From Candidatus Gastranaerophilales bacterium (GTDB lineage Bacteria > Cyanobacteriota > Vampirovibrionia > Gastranaerophilales > Gastranaerophilaceae): a stretch of 64,000 nt of DNA. The position numbers and the translations under genes are program-made. The notes under the pieces were generated by a model. The model saw only the letters and a program-made list of their open reading frames with translations. It ran no database searches and was not told the DNA's origin. The stretch covers positions 24,952 through 88,951 of the forward strand of contig CALVAQ010000008.1 of assembly GCA_944325595.1 (NCBI GenBank), in the 5' to 3' direction. This document shows, in pieces, positions 51,421 to 60,733 of this stretch; the first letter of the stretch is position 1, and each line of letters opens with the position of its first letter.

Positions 51421-53211
51421 ATGACAACTTATCCGCACACATTTTCATCAATGAAAACACATTATAATGAAGATTTGACGATAGAGAATGTCAATAATAA
51501 TGTTACTCTCGCAGGCTGGGTTTCTGCCGTACGTGACTTGGGCGGAATTATTTTTGTCGAACTCAGAGACAAAAGCGGATTCTTTCAGGTAGTAGCAGAC
51601 CCGCAGATTAATCCTTCCGTGCACGATGTATTTTCAAAACTTAAAGATGAGTTTGTAATACAGGTAAGCGGCAAAATTACAAAAAGACCGCCCGAAACCT
51701 ACAATCCTGACCTTGCGACCGGCGAAATTGAAATGTATCCTGACAGGGTGGAAATCCTTTCCGAGGCAAAACTTCTTCCTTTTGAGCTTGCTGCGGAAGA
51801 TATAAAAGAAGATTTGAGATTAAAATACAGATATCTGGACATCAGACGTCCTCAGATGGCTCACAATTTGAAACTGAGACACAAAATTGTAAGCGCTATA
51901 AGAAACTATTTTGACAAATCCGGCTTTACAGAGGTAGAAACACCTATTCTCATCAACACTACACCTGAAGGAGCAAGAGACTATCTTGTTCCGAGCCGTG
52001 TTCAGGAAGGAAAGTTCTATGCGCTGCCTCAGTCTCCTCAAATATTTAAACAGCTATTGATGGTTGGAGGTCTTGAGAAATACTATCAAATAGCAAAATG
52101 TTTCAGAGACGAAGACCTTAGAGCAGACCGACAGCCTGAATTCACACAGGTGGATTTGGAAATGTCTTTTGCTACTCAAGACGATGTTATCGCTCTGACA
52201 GAAGGGCTTATCGCAGAAGCTTTTAAAGCTGCAGGTGTTGACGTAAAACCGCCTTTTGAAAGAATAACATGGCAGGAAGCAATGGACAGATTCGGTTCAG
52301 ACAAACCGGATGCCCGTTTTGGACTGGAGTTGTTTGATATCTCAGATATTATGATGGAGTCAACTTTTGAACCGGTTAAAGAAACATTGAAAAACGGCGG
52401 TATTGCCAAAGCAATAAAAATTCCGGGTATTGCGGGATACTCCAGAAAAGAAATGGATGATGTGCGTTCAACTGCAATTTCATTCGGAGCAAAAGGTATT
52501 GCCTGGATTACATATATGGAAGACGGCACTGTCAAGTCTCCTATTTTGAAATTCCTCACAGAAGAGCAGATAGAGGCTCTGAAAGTAAGAGCAGGTGCAA
52601 ATCCCGGCGATATCGTATTCTTTGTGGCAGATGAAAAGAAAACAACATACGATGTTATGGGCAGATTCAGATTGTTCTTTGGTGAAAAACTCGGATTGAT
52701 TGACGAAAACAAACATGCGCTATTATGGGTAGTCGACTTCCCGATGTTTGAATACAGCAAAGAATTTGACAGAGTGATGGCAATGCACCATCCGTTCACA
52801 TCTCCGAACCTTGAAGATGTAGACAAAATGAAAACTGACCCGCTGAATGTACGCTCGGTGGCATACGATATTGTATACAACGGCACGGAACTCGGCGGCG
52901 GCTCTGTCAGAATTCACTCTACAGAAGTTCAAAGAAAAGTGTTTGATGCGCTCGGACTTACCGAAGAAGAAGTTCAGCAAAAATTCGGCTTTATGCTCAC
53001 TGCATTCCAGTACGGAACGCCCCCGCATGCAGGTCTTGCTATCGGACTGGACAGACTTGTTGCTCTGTTGACACACAATACTTCTATCAGAGAAGTCATT
53101 GCATTCCCGAAAAATTCCGCAGCAAAATGTCTTATGACAAATGCCCCCACATATGCATCGGAAGAACAGCTGATGGAACTGCATTTGAAATCAACAGTAA
53201 GACATGATTAA
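51421..53211 (+). CDS. aspS: Aspartyl-tRNA synthetase
   Basis: Class IIb synthetase, about 596 residues. An N-terminal OB-fold anticodon domain, then RYLDIRRPQMAHNLKLR, GAREFLVPSR-like (GARDYLVPSR), QSPQIFKQLLMVGG, FRDEDLRADRQPEFTQVDLEMSF and GLDRLVALL at the end, with the bacterial GAD insert. The frame is open to 51355, but AAGGAGAG before ATG 51421 gives MTTYPHTF, the right start. Confidence 0.97.
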   Translation: MTTYPHTFSSMKTHYNEDLTIENVNNNVTLAGWVSAVRDLGGIIFVELRDKSGFFQVVADPQINPSVHDVFSKLKDEFVIQVSGKITKRPPETYNPDLATGEIEMYPDRVEILSEAKLLPFELAAEDIKEDLRLKYRYLDIRRPQMAHNLKLRHKIVSAIRNYFDKSGFTEVETPILINTTPEGARDYLVPSRVQEGKFYALPQSPQIFKQLLMVGGLEKYYQIAKCFRDEDLRADRQPEFTQVDLEMSFATQDDVIALTEGLIAEAFKAAGVDVKPPFERITWQEAMDRFGSDKPDARFGLELFDISDIMMESTFEPVKETLKNGGIAKAIKIPGIAGYSRKEMDDVRSTAISFGAKGIAWITYMEDGTVKSPILKFLTEEQIEALKVRAGANPGDIVFFVADEKKTTYDVMGRFRLFFGEKLGLIDENKHALLWVVDFPMFEYSKEFDRVMAMHHPFTSPNLEDVDKMKTDPLNVRSVAYDIVYNGTELGGGSVRIHSTEVQRKVFDALGLTEEEVQQKFGFMLTAFQYGTPPHAGLAIGLDRLVALLTHNTSIREVIAFPKNSAAKCLMTNAPTYASEEQLMELHLKSTVRHD

Positions 53212-53274
53212 AAATATTCTTATTTGAACCCAATCCGGTATCGCACTAACCGCCGGCTCAGCACAGCAAGAATT

Positions 53275-53333
53275 GTAGGTTGGGGTTTCTACCCCAATAT
53301 TATAGTTTTAGTTGGGCTGAAAGCCCAACCTAC
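53275..53333. repeat. Cruciform-type palindromic repeat
   Basis: Outer stem GTAGGTTGGG / CCCAACCTAC encloses two inner hairpins, TTGGGG-TTTCTA-CCCCAA and TTGGGCT-GAA-AGCCCAA. The cloverleaf-like form is typical of REP/MITE elements. A part copy (37 bases, one mismatch) lies at 53733-53769. Confidence 0.85.
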
Positions 53334-53579
53334 TCTACTACTCTGCTAGGTTTGAATTTATGCAATAAAACATACAACCCTCGCCGACCTTTGTAAAATG
53401 AATTACAGAAAGTTAATTAAACAACAATTAGTCTCATTTGTCCGAGCAGTTCGTAATTATTTTCAATATTTTAGTTATTCGTTTATGATTTTTCAAGACA
53501 ATATGGACTGCGAGTTATGAGACTCGGGTTTAATTTACTTTCTGTATGAATGTAACAGCAGGTCGGGTTTTCTTGGGCT

Positions 53580-53609
53580 CCACCCGTTCTTTTTAAAAAG
53601 AATGGGTGG
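53580..53609. repeat. 30-bp near-perfect palindrome
   Basis: CCACCCGTTCTTTTT followed at once by AAAAAGAATGGGTGG, with a single G-T wobble and no loop. It is directly left of the copy B region. Confidence 0.75.
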
Positions 53610-53643
53610 AAAATAAAACAAAAATCTTTATTTTTACACGATA

Positions 53644-53735
53644 CTTTTTTCTCTTTGAGTTGCGTGTGCATATCGCAAGGGCATCCTGATTCGTACGGCT
53701 CGTACCTCGCCTACGAATCAAGCAAGAGAAAAAAG
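53644..53735. repeat. Dispersed palindromic repeat, copy B
   Basis: 92 bases with perfect 12-bp inverted ends (CTTTTTTCTCTT and AAGAGAAAAAAG). The core is nearly the same as copy A at 30442-30529 (TTGCGTGTGCATA, AAGGGCATCCTGAT, GTACGGCTCGTACC, CTCGCCTACGA). Inside is GATTCGTA with TACGAATC. The two copies differ at their ends but each keeps pairing. Confidence 0.88.
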
Positions 53736-53769
53736 AATTGTAGGTTGGGGTTTCTACCCCAACATTATA
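53733..53769. repeat. Partial copy of the cruciform repeat
   Basis: 37 bases that match 53268-53304 with one mismatch, including TTGGGG-TTTCTA-CCCCAA. The right arm is missing. It abuts copy B directly. Confidence 0.8.
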
Positions 53770-53814
53770 ATATCTGAAAACAATATAATCTTGATTGTAT
53801 GATAAAATAATTTT

Positions 53815-54357
53815 ATGGATAAATTTGAGGAAAAAACACTGTCGTCAAAAACCGTATACAACGGAAAGATTTTTGATATAACAGATGATGAAATAGTCCT
53901 TTCTGACGGACTAAAACGTCACAGAGAGATTATCAGACATCCCGGAGGAGTTGTCATTTGTGCACTTAAGGACAACGGAAACCTGCTGCTGGTAAAACAG
54001 TACCGGTATGCCGTAAAATCCACACAAACAGAGCTTCCTGCCGGCAGGCTGGAAAAAGGAGAAGAGCCTTTGTCCGCCGCAAAAAGAGAACTCCTTGAAG
54101 AAACAGGCTACAGCGCAAATAATTGGGAGTCTCTGGGTTATATCTTCACTACATTCGGAATCTGTGATGAAAAGTTATATCTTTTCAAAGCCTCCGACTT
54201 AGTATTCGACAAGCCTAATCCCGATGAAGGCGAAATTCTGGACTTTTTTGAACTTCCGTTAAGCGAGGTGTACAAACTTGTAAAAAATGGTACAATTAAT
54301 GATGCAAAGACGATTTGTGCACTTATGAGAGCTTTCAAACTTAATGAACAAGATTAA
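53815..54357 (+). CDS. nudF: NUDIX ADP-ribose pyrophosphatase
   Basis: 180 residues. Nudix box GEEPLSAAKRELLEETGY near 83-100 (G-x5-E-x7-REUxEExG). The N-terminal part (RHPGGVVICAL) and overall size fit ADP-ribose pyrophosphatase. It is the first of three overlapping genes. Confidence 0.9.
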   Translation: MDKFEEKTLSSKTVYNGKIFDITDDEIVLSDGLKRHREIIRHPGGVVICALKDNGNLLLVKQYRYAVKSTQTELPAGRLEKGEEPLSAAKRELLEETGYSANNWESLGYIFTTFGICDEKLYLFKASDLVFDKPNPDEGEILDFFELPLSEVYKLVKNGTINDAKTICALMRAFKLNEQD

Positions 54358-55162
54358 AATGCTCGTTCTTGATATTGACGGAACGATATTCAAAAAAGAT
54401 TATACCGCCACTGAGGGTGTTAAAAGCACTCTTAAAAACCTTGTGAAAGCCGGTATAAAAGTTGTGCTCTGTACAGGCAGAATGTATGCCGCAACAAAGG
54501 CAATTGCGCAGGAACTCGGACTTTGCACCCCTGTTATCTGTTATCAGGGCGGGCTTGTTAAAAACTTTTACGAAAATGAAGATACTCTCTGGGAAAAGAA
54601 CATGAATCCAGTCATTGCAAGAGAAGTCATAAACGACTTAAAGCAGAGAAATATCTTTTTCAATTTTTATATCAATGACGTTTTAATGGTGGAGCATGAC
54701 AGCTATCTTGTTCAGCAGTATGTCGATGCAAGAAACATTGAATACAAAATAGTCGGAAGCTGTGACAATATGGATTTAACGGGACTGAACAAAATTCTGG
54801 CAATTGATGATGACACAAAACTCATTGAAAACCTGCAAAAAGAACTGTCAGAAAAATATAAAGACAAATTGTATGTTATTCGTTCGACTCCGAGATTTTG
54901 TGAGTTTTCAAGTACAGAAGCAACAAAAGGGAACGCCGTTCGATTTCTTGCCGATAGGTGGGGAATAAAAAAAGAAGAAATAATGGCGTGCGGTGATCAG
55001 GACAATGACATAGAAATGCTGCTGGCTGCCGGTGTAAAGGTAGCAATGGGTAATGCGACGGAAGATTTGAAAAAAATAGCGGATTATATAACAGAAACGG
55101 TAGACAATGACGGGGTTCCCGCTGCCGTATCGAAATTTATAGGAGAAGAATATGGGTTATAG
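54344..55162 (+). CDS. HAD-superfamily (Cof/IIB) phosphatase
   Basis: 272 residues. Motif I LDIDGTIFKKD, motif II in CTGRMYAATK, and GDQDNDIEMLLAAGVKVAMGNA as motif IV with Cof-type C2 cap. It hydrolyses a small phosphoester, substrate unknown. It overlaps nudF by 14 bases and ispF by 11. Confidence 0.9.
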   Translation: MNKIKMLVLDIDGTIFKKDYTATEGVKSTLKNLVKAGIKVVLCTGRMYAATKAIAQELGLCTPVICYQGGLVKNFYENEDTLWEKNMNPVIAREVINDLKQRNIFFNFYINDVLMVEHDSYLVQQYVDARNIEYKIVGSCDNMDLTGLNKILAIDDDTKLIENLQKELSEKYKDKLYVIRSTPRFCEFSSTEATKGNAVRFLADRWGIKKEEIMACGDQDNDIEMLLAAGVKVAMGNATEDLKKIADYITETVDNDGVPAAVSKFIGEEYGL

Positions 55163-55637
55163 AATAGGTCAGGGATTTGATTTACATCAATTTGTTGATG
55201 ACAGAGATTTTATTCTGGGAGGTGTAAAAATTGACCACAACAAAGGTCTTTTGGGACATTCAGATGCCGATGCATTATGCCATGCCATAATAGATGCTCT
55301 TTTGGGGGCATTGGCTCTTGGTGACATCGGGCAGCACTTTCCGGATAATGACCCTCAATATTACGGCTGCGACAGCACGGAGCTTTTGGCACAAACACTG
55401 TATCTCGTTTTAAAAGCCGGCTACAAAATCAATAATATTGATGCAACAATAAAAACACAATATCCGAGATTATCGCCTTTTATTCTTGATATCAGACAAA
55501 ATCTGGCAGATGTATTAAATTTGAACTTAAACCAAGTTTCTGTCAAAGCAAAATCCATGGAGTGGATGGGACCTATCGGCGAAGGAAAATGCCTCGCCGT
55601 AGATGCTGTTGTGCTGCTTGAAGAAATAGAAATGTAA
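55152..55637 (+). CDS. ispF: 2-C-methyl-D-erythritol 2,4-cyclodiphosphate synthase
   Basis: MEP isoprenoid pathway enzyme. 161 residues with metal-binding D-x-H and HSDADALCHAI, KAGYKINNIDATI and GEGKCLAVDAVVLL. AGGAGAAGA precedes the ATG. In the window it is the only isoprenoid gene. It lies at the end of the NUDIX/HAD/ispF operon. Confidence 0.96.
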   Translation: MGYRIGQGFDLHQFVDDRDFILGGVKIDHNKGLLGHSDADALCHAIIDALLGALALGDIGQHFPDNDPQYYGCDSTELLAQTLYLVLKAGYKINNIDATIKTQYPRLSPFILDIRQNLADVLNLNLNQVSVKAKSMEWMGPIGEGKCLAVDAVVLLEEIEM

Positions 55638-55641
55638 TTAA

Positions 55642-55941
55642 TTATTTAATCGATTTTTCAATCAGTTCTAGAAGAATTCTAATCTTATCTTTCGGGAAAA
55701 ACAGTGATTTTGAAATCAAATTCATATATTCATAAACAGCCGGCATAAGATATTTGTCTCTGCTTCTGATTGTGTGTTCTTCCGTAATGTATTGTTTGTT
55801 GTTGATGACAACACAATCAAGTTTCTGCCTTTTCTCATTCAACTGCATCAGTGCGGTTGTTCCGTCTTTCAGCGGTGCTTTTACTATATGTGAATAATCT
55901 TTTATGTGTACAAAATCATTGATTTTCTTGAGACCAATCAT
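55642..55941 (-). CDS. Small protein of unknown function
   Basis: 99 residues, no family recognised: a beta-rich N-terminal half (VKAPLKDGTTALMQLNEKRQ) and a helical, charged C-terminal half (RDKYLMPAVYEYMNLISKS). No signal peptide. AAAGG lies upstream of the ATG. It converges with ispF, 4 bases from its stop. Confidence 0.5.
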   Translation of the reverse strand: MIGLKKINDFVHIKDYSHIVKAPLKDGTTALMQLNEKRQKLDCVVINNKQYITEEHTIRSRDKYLMPAVYEYMNLISKSLFFPKDKIRILLELIEKSIK

Positions 55942-56031
55942 CAGAAATAAACCTTTTGTTTTTTGTAATAACTACAAAAAACACGAAATATTATTTTTTT
56001 GACAGCTAAATAGTAATTTCTTTACAAAAAA

Positions 56032-56946
56032 TTATGCATTTATCATAACCATCTTGTTTATAGCGTTTATCGCTTTGTTAGAAATTTCCTCATCAATATT
56101 GATTTCATATACATTATTTTCGAGGGTATTCAGAATATCTTCAAGATGAATAAGTTTCATTGTTTCGCAGACAGCTTTTTCATTAATCAGTACAAATTTT
56201 TTGTCAGGGCAGTCACGTTCCAGTCTTTCGACAACACCTTTTTCTGTAACAATTATAAACTCTTTGTCGCTGCTTTCCTTTACAGTTTTTATTATTCCGG
56301 TTGTCGAGCCGGTGTAATCAGCCATTTTGACCACTTCATCAGGACATTCCGGATGAACCATAACTTTTGCCTCTGGATAAAGAGTTTTCTTTTCAACAAT
56401 ATCGGACGGATTTATTTCATGGTGAACAGGGCAAAATCCCGAATACGTAATGACTTTTACCCCATCCAGTTGTGATTCAACATATGAGCCCAGATGTTGA
56501 TCAGGAACAAACAGAACTTCTTTTTTGTTTAAAGATTTTACCACATTGACTGCATTGGCACTTGTGCAGCAAATATCAGATTCTGCCTTGACTGCGGCTG
56601 TTGAATTTACATAGCAAACAACCGGAATGTCAGGATGTTGGGCTTTAAAATTTCTCAACTGTTCCACATTAATTTTATCAGCCATTGCACATCCCGCATT
56701 TAGATTTGGCAAAAGAACCGTTTTTTTCGGAGAGAGAATCTTTGCCGTTTCCGCCATAAAATATACACCTGCAAACACAATAACATCAGCATCTGTTTTT
56801 GCCGCCTGCTGGCTAAGATACAGAGAATCTCCCGAAAAATCAGCAACTTCGTCTATTTCCACATTCTGATATGTATGCGCCAGAATAATTGCATTTTTTT
56901 CTTTTTTTAATTTATTTATTTTTTCAATTAATTCTCTTCTTTGCAT
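56032..56946 (-). CDS. nadA: Quinolinate synthase A
   Basis: 4Fe-4S enzyme that condenses iminoaspartate with dihydroxyacetone phosphate in NAD synthesis. 304 residues. The three ligand cysteines are in LNAGCAMAD, DICCTSANA and HPECPDEVV. NadB and NadC are not in the window. It lies 3 bases after the marC stop on the same strand. Confidence 0.95.
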   Translation of the reverse strand: MQRRELIEKINKLKKEKNAIILAHTYQNVEIDEVADFSGDSLYLSQQAAKTDADVIVFAGVYFMAETAKILSPKKTVLLPNLNAGCAMADKINVEQLRNFKAQHPDIPVVCYVNSTAAVKAESDICCTSANAVNVVKSLNKKEVLFVPDQHLGSYVESQLDGVKVITYSGFCPVHHEINPSDIVEKKTLYPEAKVMVHPECPDEVVKMADYTGSTTGIIKTVKESSDKEFIIVTEKGVVERLERDCPDKKFVLINEKAVCETMKLIHLEDILNTLENNVYEINIDEEISNKAINAINKMVMINA

Positions 56947-56949
56947 TTT

Positions 56950-57594
56950 TTACCTTGCACTTTTTAATATTTCAATCAAACCAGTCATCAAAAATTCACA
57001 CGACATTGCAGCAAGCAGGATACCGACTATTCTGTTTATTACGCTAACACCGGTTTTGCCTAAAAGCTGGCTCACTTTTGAAGCAAATTTCATAATTAAC
57101 CAGCAAACAACAAGGTTCAATGCCAGTGCCGCAATAATCAAAGACCTGTCAATAGGATCGCCTGAAGCATTTTTCATACAAATAGTGAGCATTGTAATAG
57201 TTGCAGGTCCGGACAAAAGCGGTATTGCCAGAGGAAAAACGGAAATATCAGATCTTCTCATAGATTCTTTGCGTTCTTCTTTGTTTTCATTGTTCATTGC
57301 CGGTTCAGGGTTCCCCAGCACCAGATCAATTGCCATTATCAAAAGCAAAATACCGCCCGCAATTTTCAAAGCAGTAAGACTTATTCCAAGCAAGTCCAGT
57401 ACCACCGAGCCGGTGTATGCAAAGAACAAAAGAATAAAAAAGGCTATTACGACTGATTTGTTCATCATAATATTGCGCCATTTTTGCTTTGCATGAGCAG
57501 TAAGCGCAATAAAAACCGGCGCAAGACCTATACCGTCCAGTGTTACGAACAGTTTTGAAAAATATCCGAAAAATGCATGCAAATGTTCCAGCAT
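56950..57594 (-). CDS. MarC-family inner-membrane protein
   Basis: 214 residues with about six transmembrane helices, including FVTLDGIGLAPVFIAL, FPLAIPLLSGPATITML and NRIVGILLAAMSCEFLMTG. The role of MarC proteins is unknown. GAAAGG gives the Shine-Dalgarno sequence. It is co-transcribed with nadA. Confidence 0.92.
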   Translation of the reverse strand: MLEHLHAFFGYFSKLFVTLDGIGLAPVFIALTAHAKQKWRNIMMNKSVVIAFFILLFFAYTGSVVLDLLGISLTALKIAGGILLLIMAIDLVLGNPEPAMNNENKEERKESMRRSDISVFPLAIPLLSGPATITMLTICMKNASGDPIDRSLIIAALALNLVVCWLIMKFASKVSQLLGKTGVSVINRIVGILLAAMSCEFLMTGLIEILKSAR

Positions 57595-57807
57595 AATAGA
57601 CCTTTCAATATAACATTGAGTGTTAACATTATACTAAAAACATGAGAATATTCTAATTTTTTTAATAATAAAATATAATGTTTTCTCAAACCTTGTACGT
57701 CGTACGGTTAAAAACAAAACAAAATAATCATTCGGAAATTCTGCGGTATTCTTTGTTCAATCGTTTTGTACTATACTAGTTTTCAGCACATATCGAAAGG
57801 CTGAGCG

Positions 57808-58617
57808 TTGGAAGAACAAAAAACAAAAAAACAATGCATAATCGATTTTGAGAATATATATGTAAACTACGGAATGACAACTGTTTTGAAAAACATAAAT
57901 CTCAAAATAAATTCCGATGAAAACTGGGCAATACTGGGACCCAACGGCAGCGGAAAATCCACCCTTTTAAAGCTGTTTTCCCACGACATATATCCAAACA
58001 CGGAATACGACTTTAAAAAAGAAATTTTCGGCAAAGACAGATGGGATATTTTTGAACTGAGAAAACAACTCGGAATAGTTACAAACGAACTGCACAACAG
58101 ATTTTTGTACAACGCACCTGCCGCAACGACTTTACAGATAGTTTTGAGCGGTTATGAAGGCTCTGTCGGCGTTTTTTCTCATCACAAATTTTCTGAAGAG
58201 CAGTACAAAGAGGCAAAAGATGTGCTCGAGTATCTCGGAATTGCAGAGATAAAAGACAAAAAATCCGCACATATGAGCACGGGACAGCTGAGACGGTGCA
58301 TAATAGGACGTTCTTTGATTCACAGTCCCAAAGCTTTTATTCTTGATGAGCCGACAACAGGACTCGATATAAAATCAAAACAAAGCTTTTTAAATCTAAT
58401 TCAAAAAATTGCAAAAAAAATTCCGATTATATTAATTACTCATGACATAACGGAAATTTTTCCGGAAATTACACACGTAGCTCTGATGAGTAACGGCATG
58501 ATATACAAACAGGGCAAAAAAGAAGACATTCTGACATCTGAAAATCTCTCCGATATTTTTGAAACAGAATTGAAACTTTATAAAGAAGACAAAAAGTATT
58601 ATCTAAAGAATCTTTAA
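57808..58617 (+). CDS. ABC-type ATPase (ModF/YlmA-like)
   Basis: 269 residues. Walker A GPNGSGKSTLL, signature MSTGQLRRCIIGRSL (a variant of LSGGQ), Walker B FILDEPTTGLD, and a switch His in ITHD. No permease gene is adjacent. It starts at TTG after AAAGG. Resembles soluble ATPases of the ModF/YlmA kind. Confidence 0.85.
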   Translation: MEEQKTKKQCIIDFENIYVNYGMTTVLKNINLKINSDENWAILGPNGSGKSTLLKLFSHDIYPNTEYDFKKEIFGKDRWDIFELRKQLGIVTNELHNRFLYNAPAATTLQIVLSGYEGSVGVFSHHKFSEEQYKEAKDVLEYLGIAEIKDKKSAHMSTGQLRRCIIGRSLIHSPKAFILDEPTTGLDIKSKQSFLNLIQKIAKKIPIILITHDITEIFPEITHVALMSNGMIYKQGKKEDILTSENLSDIFETELKLYKEDKKYYLKNL

Positions 58618-58621
58618 AAAA

Positions 58622-58936
58622 CTATTTTGTCAGAGCTTTGAGAATTTTGTAAAAATCTTCAATTTTCTCAGGATTTTGGGAAAGAATTTTGTTTATTTCT
58701 TCCAGAAGATTTTTGTTTTCATTTTTGTGTTCAAAATCAAATGCTTCGGCAAAAGAATATTCCAGTACATTCAAAATATTCTCCAGATTGGAAAGCGAAG
58801 GATAGTTTTTTCCGTTTTCGATATTGCTAATTGTTGCCGGTTCAACAGATATAAGTTCTGCCAGTTTTTCCTGATTCAGCCCTTTTCTTTTTCTCAGTTC
58901 CCGAAGTCTTTGTCCCAGCTGTCTTTTCTTGTCCAT
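58622..58936 (-). CDS. XRE-family transcriptional regulator
   Basis: 104 residues with an N-terminal Cro/C1 helix-turn-helix (LRELRKRKGLNQEKLAELIS, then EPATISNIENGKNYPSLSNL) and a short acidic C-terminus. The single small domain suggests an autoregulated repressor. A strong AGGAG lies ahead of the ATG. It converges with the ABC gene, 4 bases from its stop. Confidence 0.92.
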   Translation of the reverse strand: MDKKRQLGQRLRELRKRKGLNQEKLAELISVEPATISNIENGKNYPSLSNLENILNVLEYSFAEAFDFEHKNENKNLLEEINKILSQNPEKIEDFYKILKALTK

Positions 58937-59082
58937 TGAAAATCTCCTGTTTATATTTAATATTCAAATTCAGGAAATTTGAACAAAACCAAACTTAATA
59001 ATCTGTTGAAAATTAAATATTATTTAATTAATATAAAATCATTCTTTATTTTCCAGCAATAATTAAGTAAGAATTAACGACT

Positions 59083-59694
59083 ATGTCATTTAGGGACTTT
59101 AAAAAAATTTTTAGCAGAATATTCTCGGTAAATATAAAAAAAGACGGTATAAATAACACTGTCAACATTCCGCATTCTGTATATTTACGAAAAGTCAGAA
59201 TAAAAATTTACGGTAATAACAATAAAATAATTTTCGGCGAGCATACATACCTGCACAATGTACATATAAGAGTCGGGTTTCCTGACTGTCCGATAAATAA
59301 CACAATAATAAAAATAAGAGAAAGAACCAGTTTCAATTCTGCAGATATTCAACTCGGAGAAAGCGACAGCTCTTTGATTGTAGGAAAAAACTGCATGTTC
59401 TCTTTCAATGTTGAAATTGCCTGCAGCGACACTCACGCAATTATGGATCAAAACAGCAAATTGATTAACAAAGGTGAAAACATCACAATCGGTTCAAATG
59501 TATGGGTTTGCAAAAACGTATCTATTATGAAAAATACACAAATACCCGACAACTGCATAGTTGCTCAAAACAGTGTTGTAACAAAAAAATTTGATGAAAA
59601 AAATTCCGTTATAGCAGGAAACCCGGCAAGAACAGTAAAAAGAGACATAAACTGGAGCAGAAAAAGACCACAGGAGATATTGGACAGTGTTTAA
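59083..59694 (+). CDS. Hexapeptide-repeat (left-handed beta-helix) O-acetyltransferase
   Basis: 203 residues. Left-handed beta-helix turns appear from about residue 30 on (VYLRKVRIKIYGNN, IRERTSFNSADIQLG, NITIGSNVWVCKNVSIMKN, IPDNCIVAQNSVVTKKF, VIAGNPARTVKR), a standard acyltransferase tail. Probably acetylates a sugar. First gene of the surface-glycan operon and overlaps the next by 8 bases. Confidence 0.88.
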   Translation: MSFRDFKKIFSRIFSVNIKKDGINNTVNIPHSVYLRKVRIKIYGNNNKIIFGEHTYLHNVHIRVGFPDCPINNTIIKIRERTSFNSADIQLGESDSSLIVGKNCMFSFNVEIACSDTHAIMDQNSKLINKGENITIGSNVWVCKNVSIMKNTQIPDNCIVAQNSVVTKKFDEKNSVIAGNPARTVKRDINWSRKRPQEILDSV

Positions 59695-60733
59695 TAAAAA
59701 TAATTTTTGTTATAGAATAGTCTTATCTGTTGTTAAGGGAATTAAAGGCTCTTTTGAGCCCCGGAGTGTTGTTTTGGAGAAACAACCAAAAGAAAAAATT
59801 GAATTTATTCTCATTGCGCTTTGTACCTGTAAAAGACCAAAGATGCTTTCTGTTGCTCTTGATGCGGTAAAAAATTTGAATATTCCAAACAATATAAAAA
59901 CAGAGGTTCTTGTTATAGACAATGATGAGAAAGAAACAGGAAGGCAGACAGTTGAAGAATATAAAGACAAAATGCCTTTGCCTCTAAACTATTTTGTTGA
60001 ACCGCAACGTGGTATTGCAAACGCCAGAAACAGGCTGTTAGAAGAAGCAATAAACCTTGGTGCAACACATATCGCAATGTTTGATGATGATGAAAGTCTT
60101 GATGAGAACTGGCTTTTAAAACATATTGAATTATGCGAAAAATACGAAAATGCAGTTATTAGTTCAGGTCCCACTTTAAATAGATTTATTGGAGACTATC
60201 CTGCATATATTACAAAAAATGCAGTTTTCAAAACAAGTACATCAAAACTGACAGGCAAAAAACGACATATGTGCGCCAGCGGAAACGTCTTTTTCCCGGT
60301 TTCTGTTGCAAGGGATAAGGGTATTTATTTTGACAACAAATATATATATATGGGCGGAGAAGACGGGGACTTTTTCAACCGTGCATATCTGGCAGGATAC
60401 GACATAATCTGGAACAATGAAGCCGTAGGATATGAATTAATCGGGGATGAAAGAGCCAATCTGAAGTGGATATTGAACAGAAATTACTACAACGGTTATT
60501 CCGGTTCAAGAGTAAGATTTAAAAACCAAAATAAAAAACATAAAAAATTTATTTATTTTATAAATCTTATTTTTTCTTTCCTTTTTGATGCTGCAGCACT
60601 TTTGCCGTCATTGTTGTTTGGCAGAGTTTTGTTTTTTAATATGTTGGGGTATACTTTTAAAAATGCAGGTAAAATTGCCGGTCTTGTAAAAAAAGAACCG
60701 CTAAATTACTACAAAAATGTGTGCGGAGAGTGA
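59687..60733 (+). CDS. Family 2 glycosyltransferase
   Basis: 348 residues with a GT-A fold: ALCTCKRPKMLSVALDAV, VIDNDEKETG, IAMFDDDESLDENWL (the DxD metal site), and a C-terminal hydrophobic/basic segment that may hold it at the membrane. The start is GTG, inside the end of the acetyltransferase gene. The sugar is unknown. Confidence 0.87.
   Translation: MFNKNNFCYRIVLSVVKGIKGSFEPRSVVLEKQPKEKIEFILIALCTCKRPKMLSVALDAVKNLNIPNNIKTEVLVIDNDEKETGRQTVEEYKDKMPLPLNYFVEPQRGIANARNRLLEEAINLGATHIAMFDDDESLDENWLLKHIELCEKYENAVISSGPTLNRFIGDYPAYITKNAVFKTSTSKLTGKKRHMCASGNVFFPVSVARDKGIYFDNKYIYMGGEDGDFFNRAYLAGYDIIWNNEAVGYELIGDERANLKWILNRNYYNGYSGSRVRFKNQNKKHKKFIYFINLIFSFLFDAAALLPSLLFGRVLFFNMLGYTFKNAGKIAGLVKKEPLNYYKNVCGE

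Larger units (their letters stand above)
53212..53814. other. 603-bp repeat-rich gap
   Basis: No protein gene is supported. It contains the cruciform element (53275-53333), a 30-bp palindrome (53580-53609), copy B of the dispersed repeat (53644-53735) and a partial copy of the cruciform element (53733-53769). The rest is AT-rich DNA. Confidence 0.6.

Noticed and set aside
52176..52886. 236-codon frame on the - strand
   Set aside because: Antisense to aspS, which has all class II motifs.
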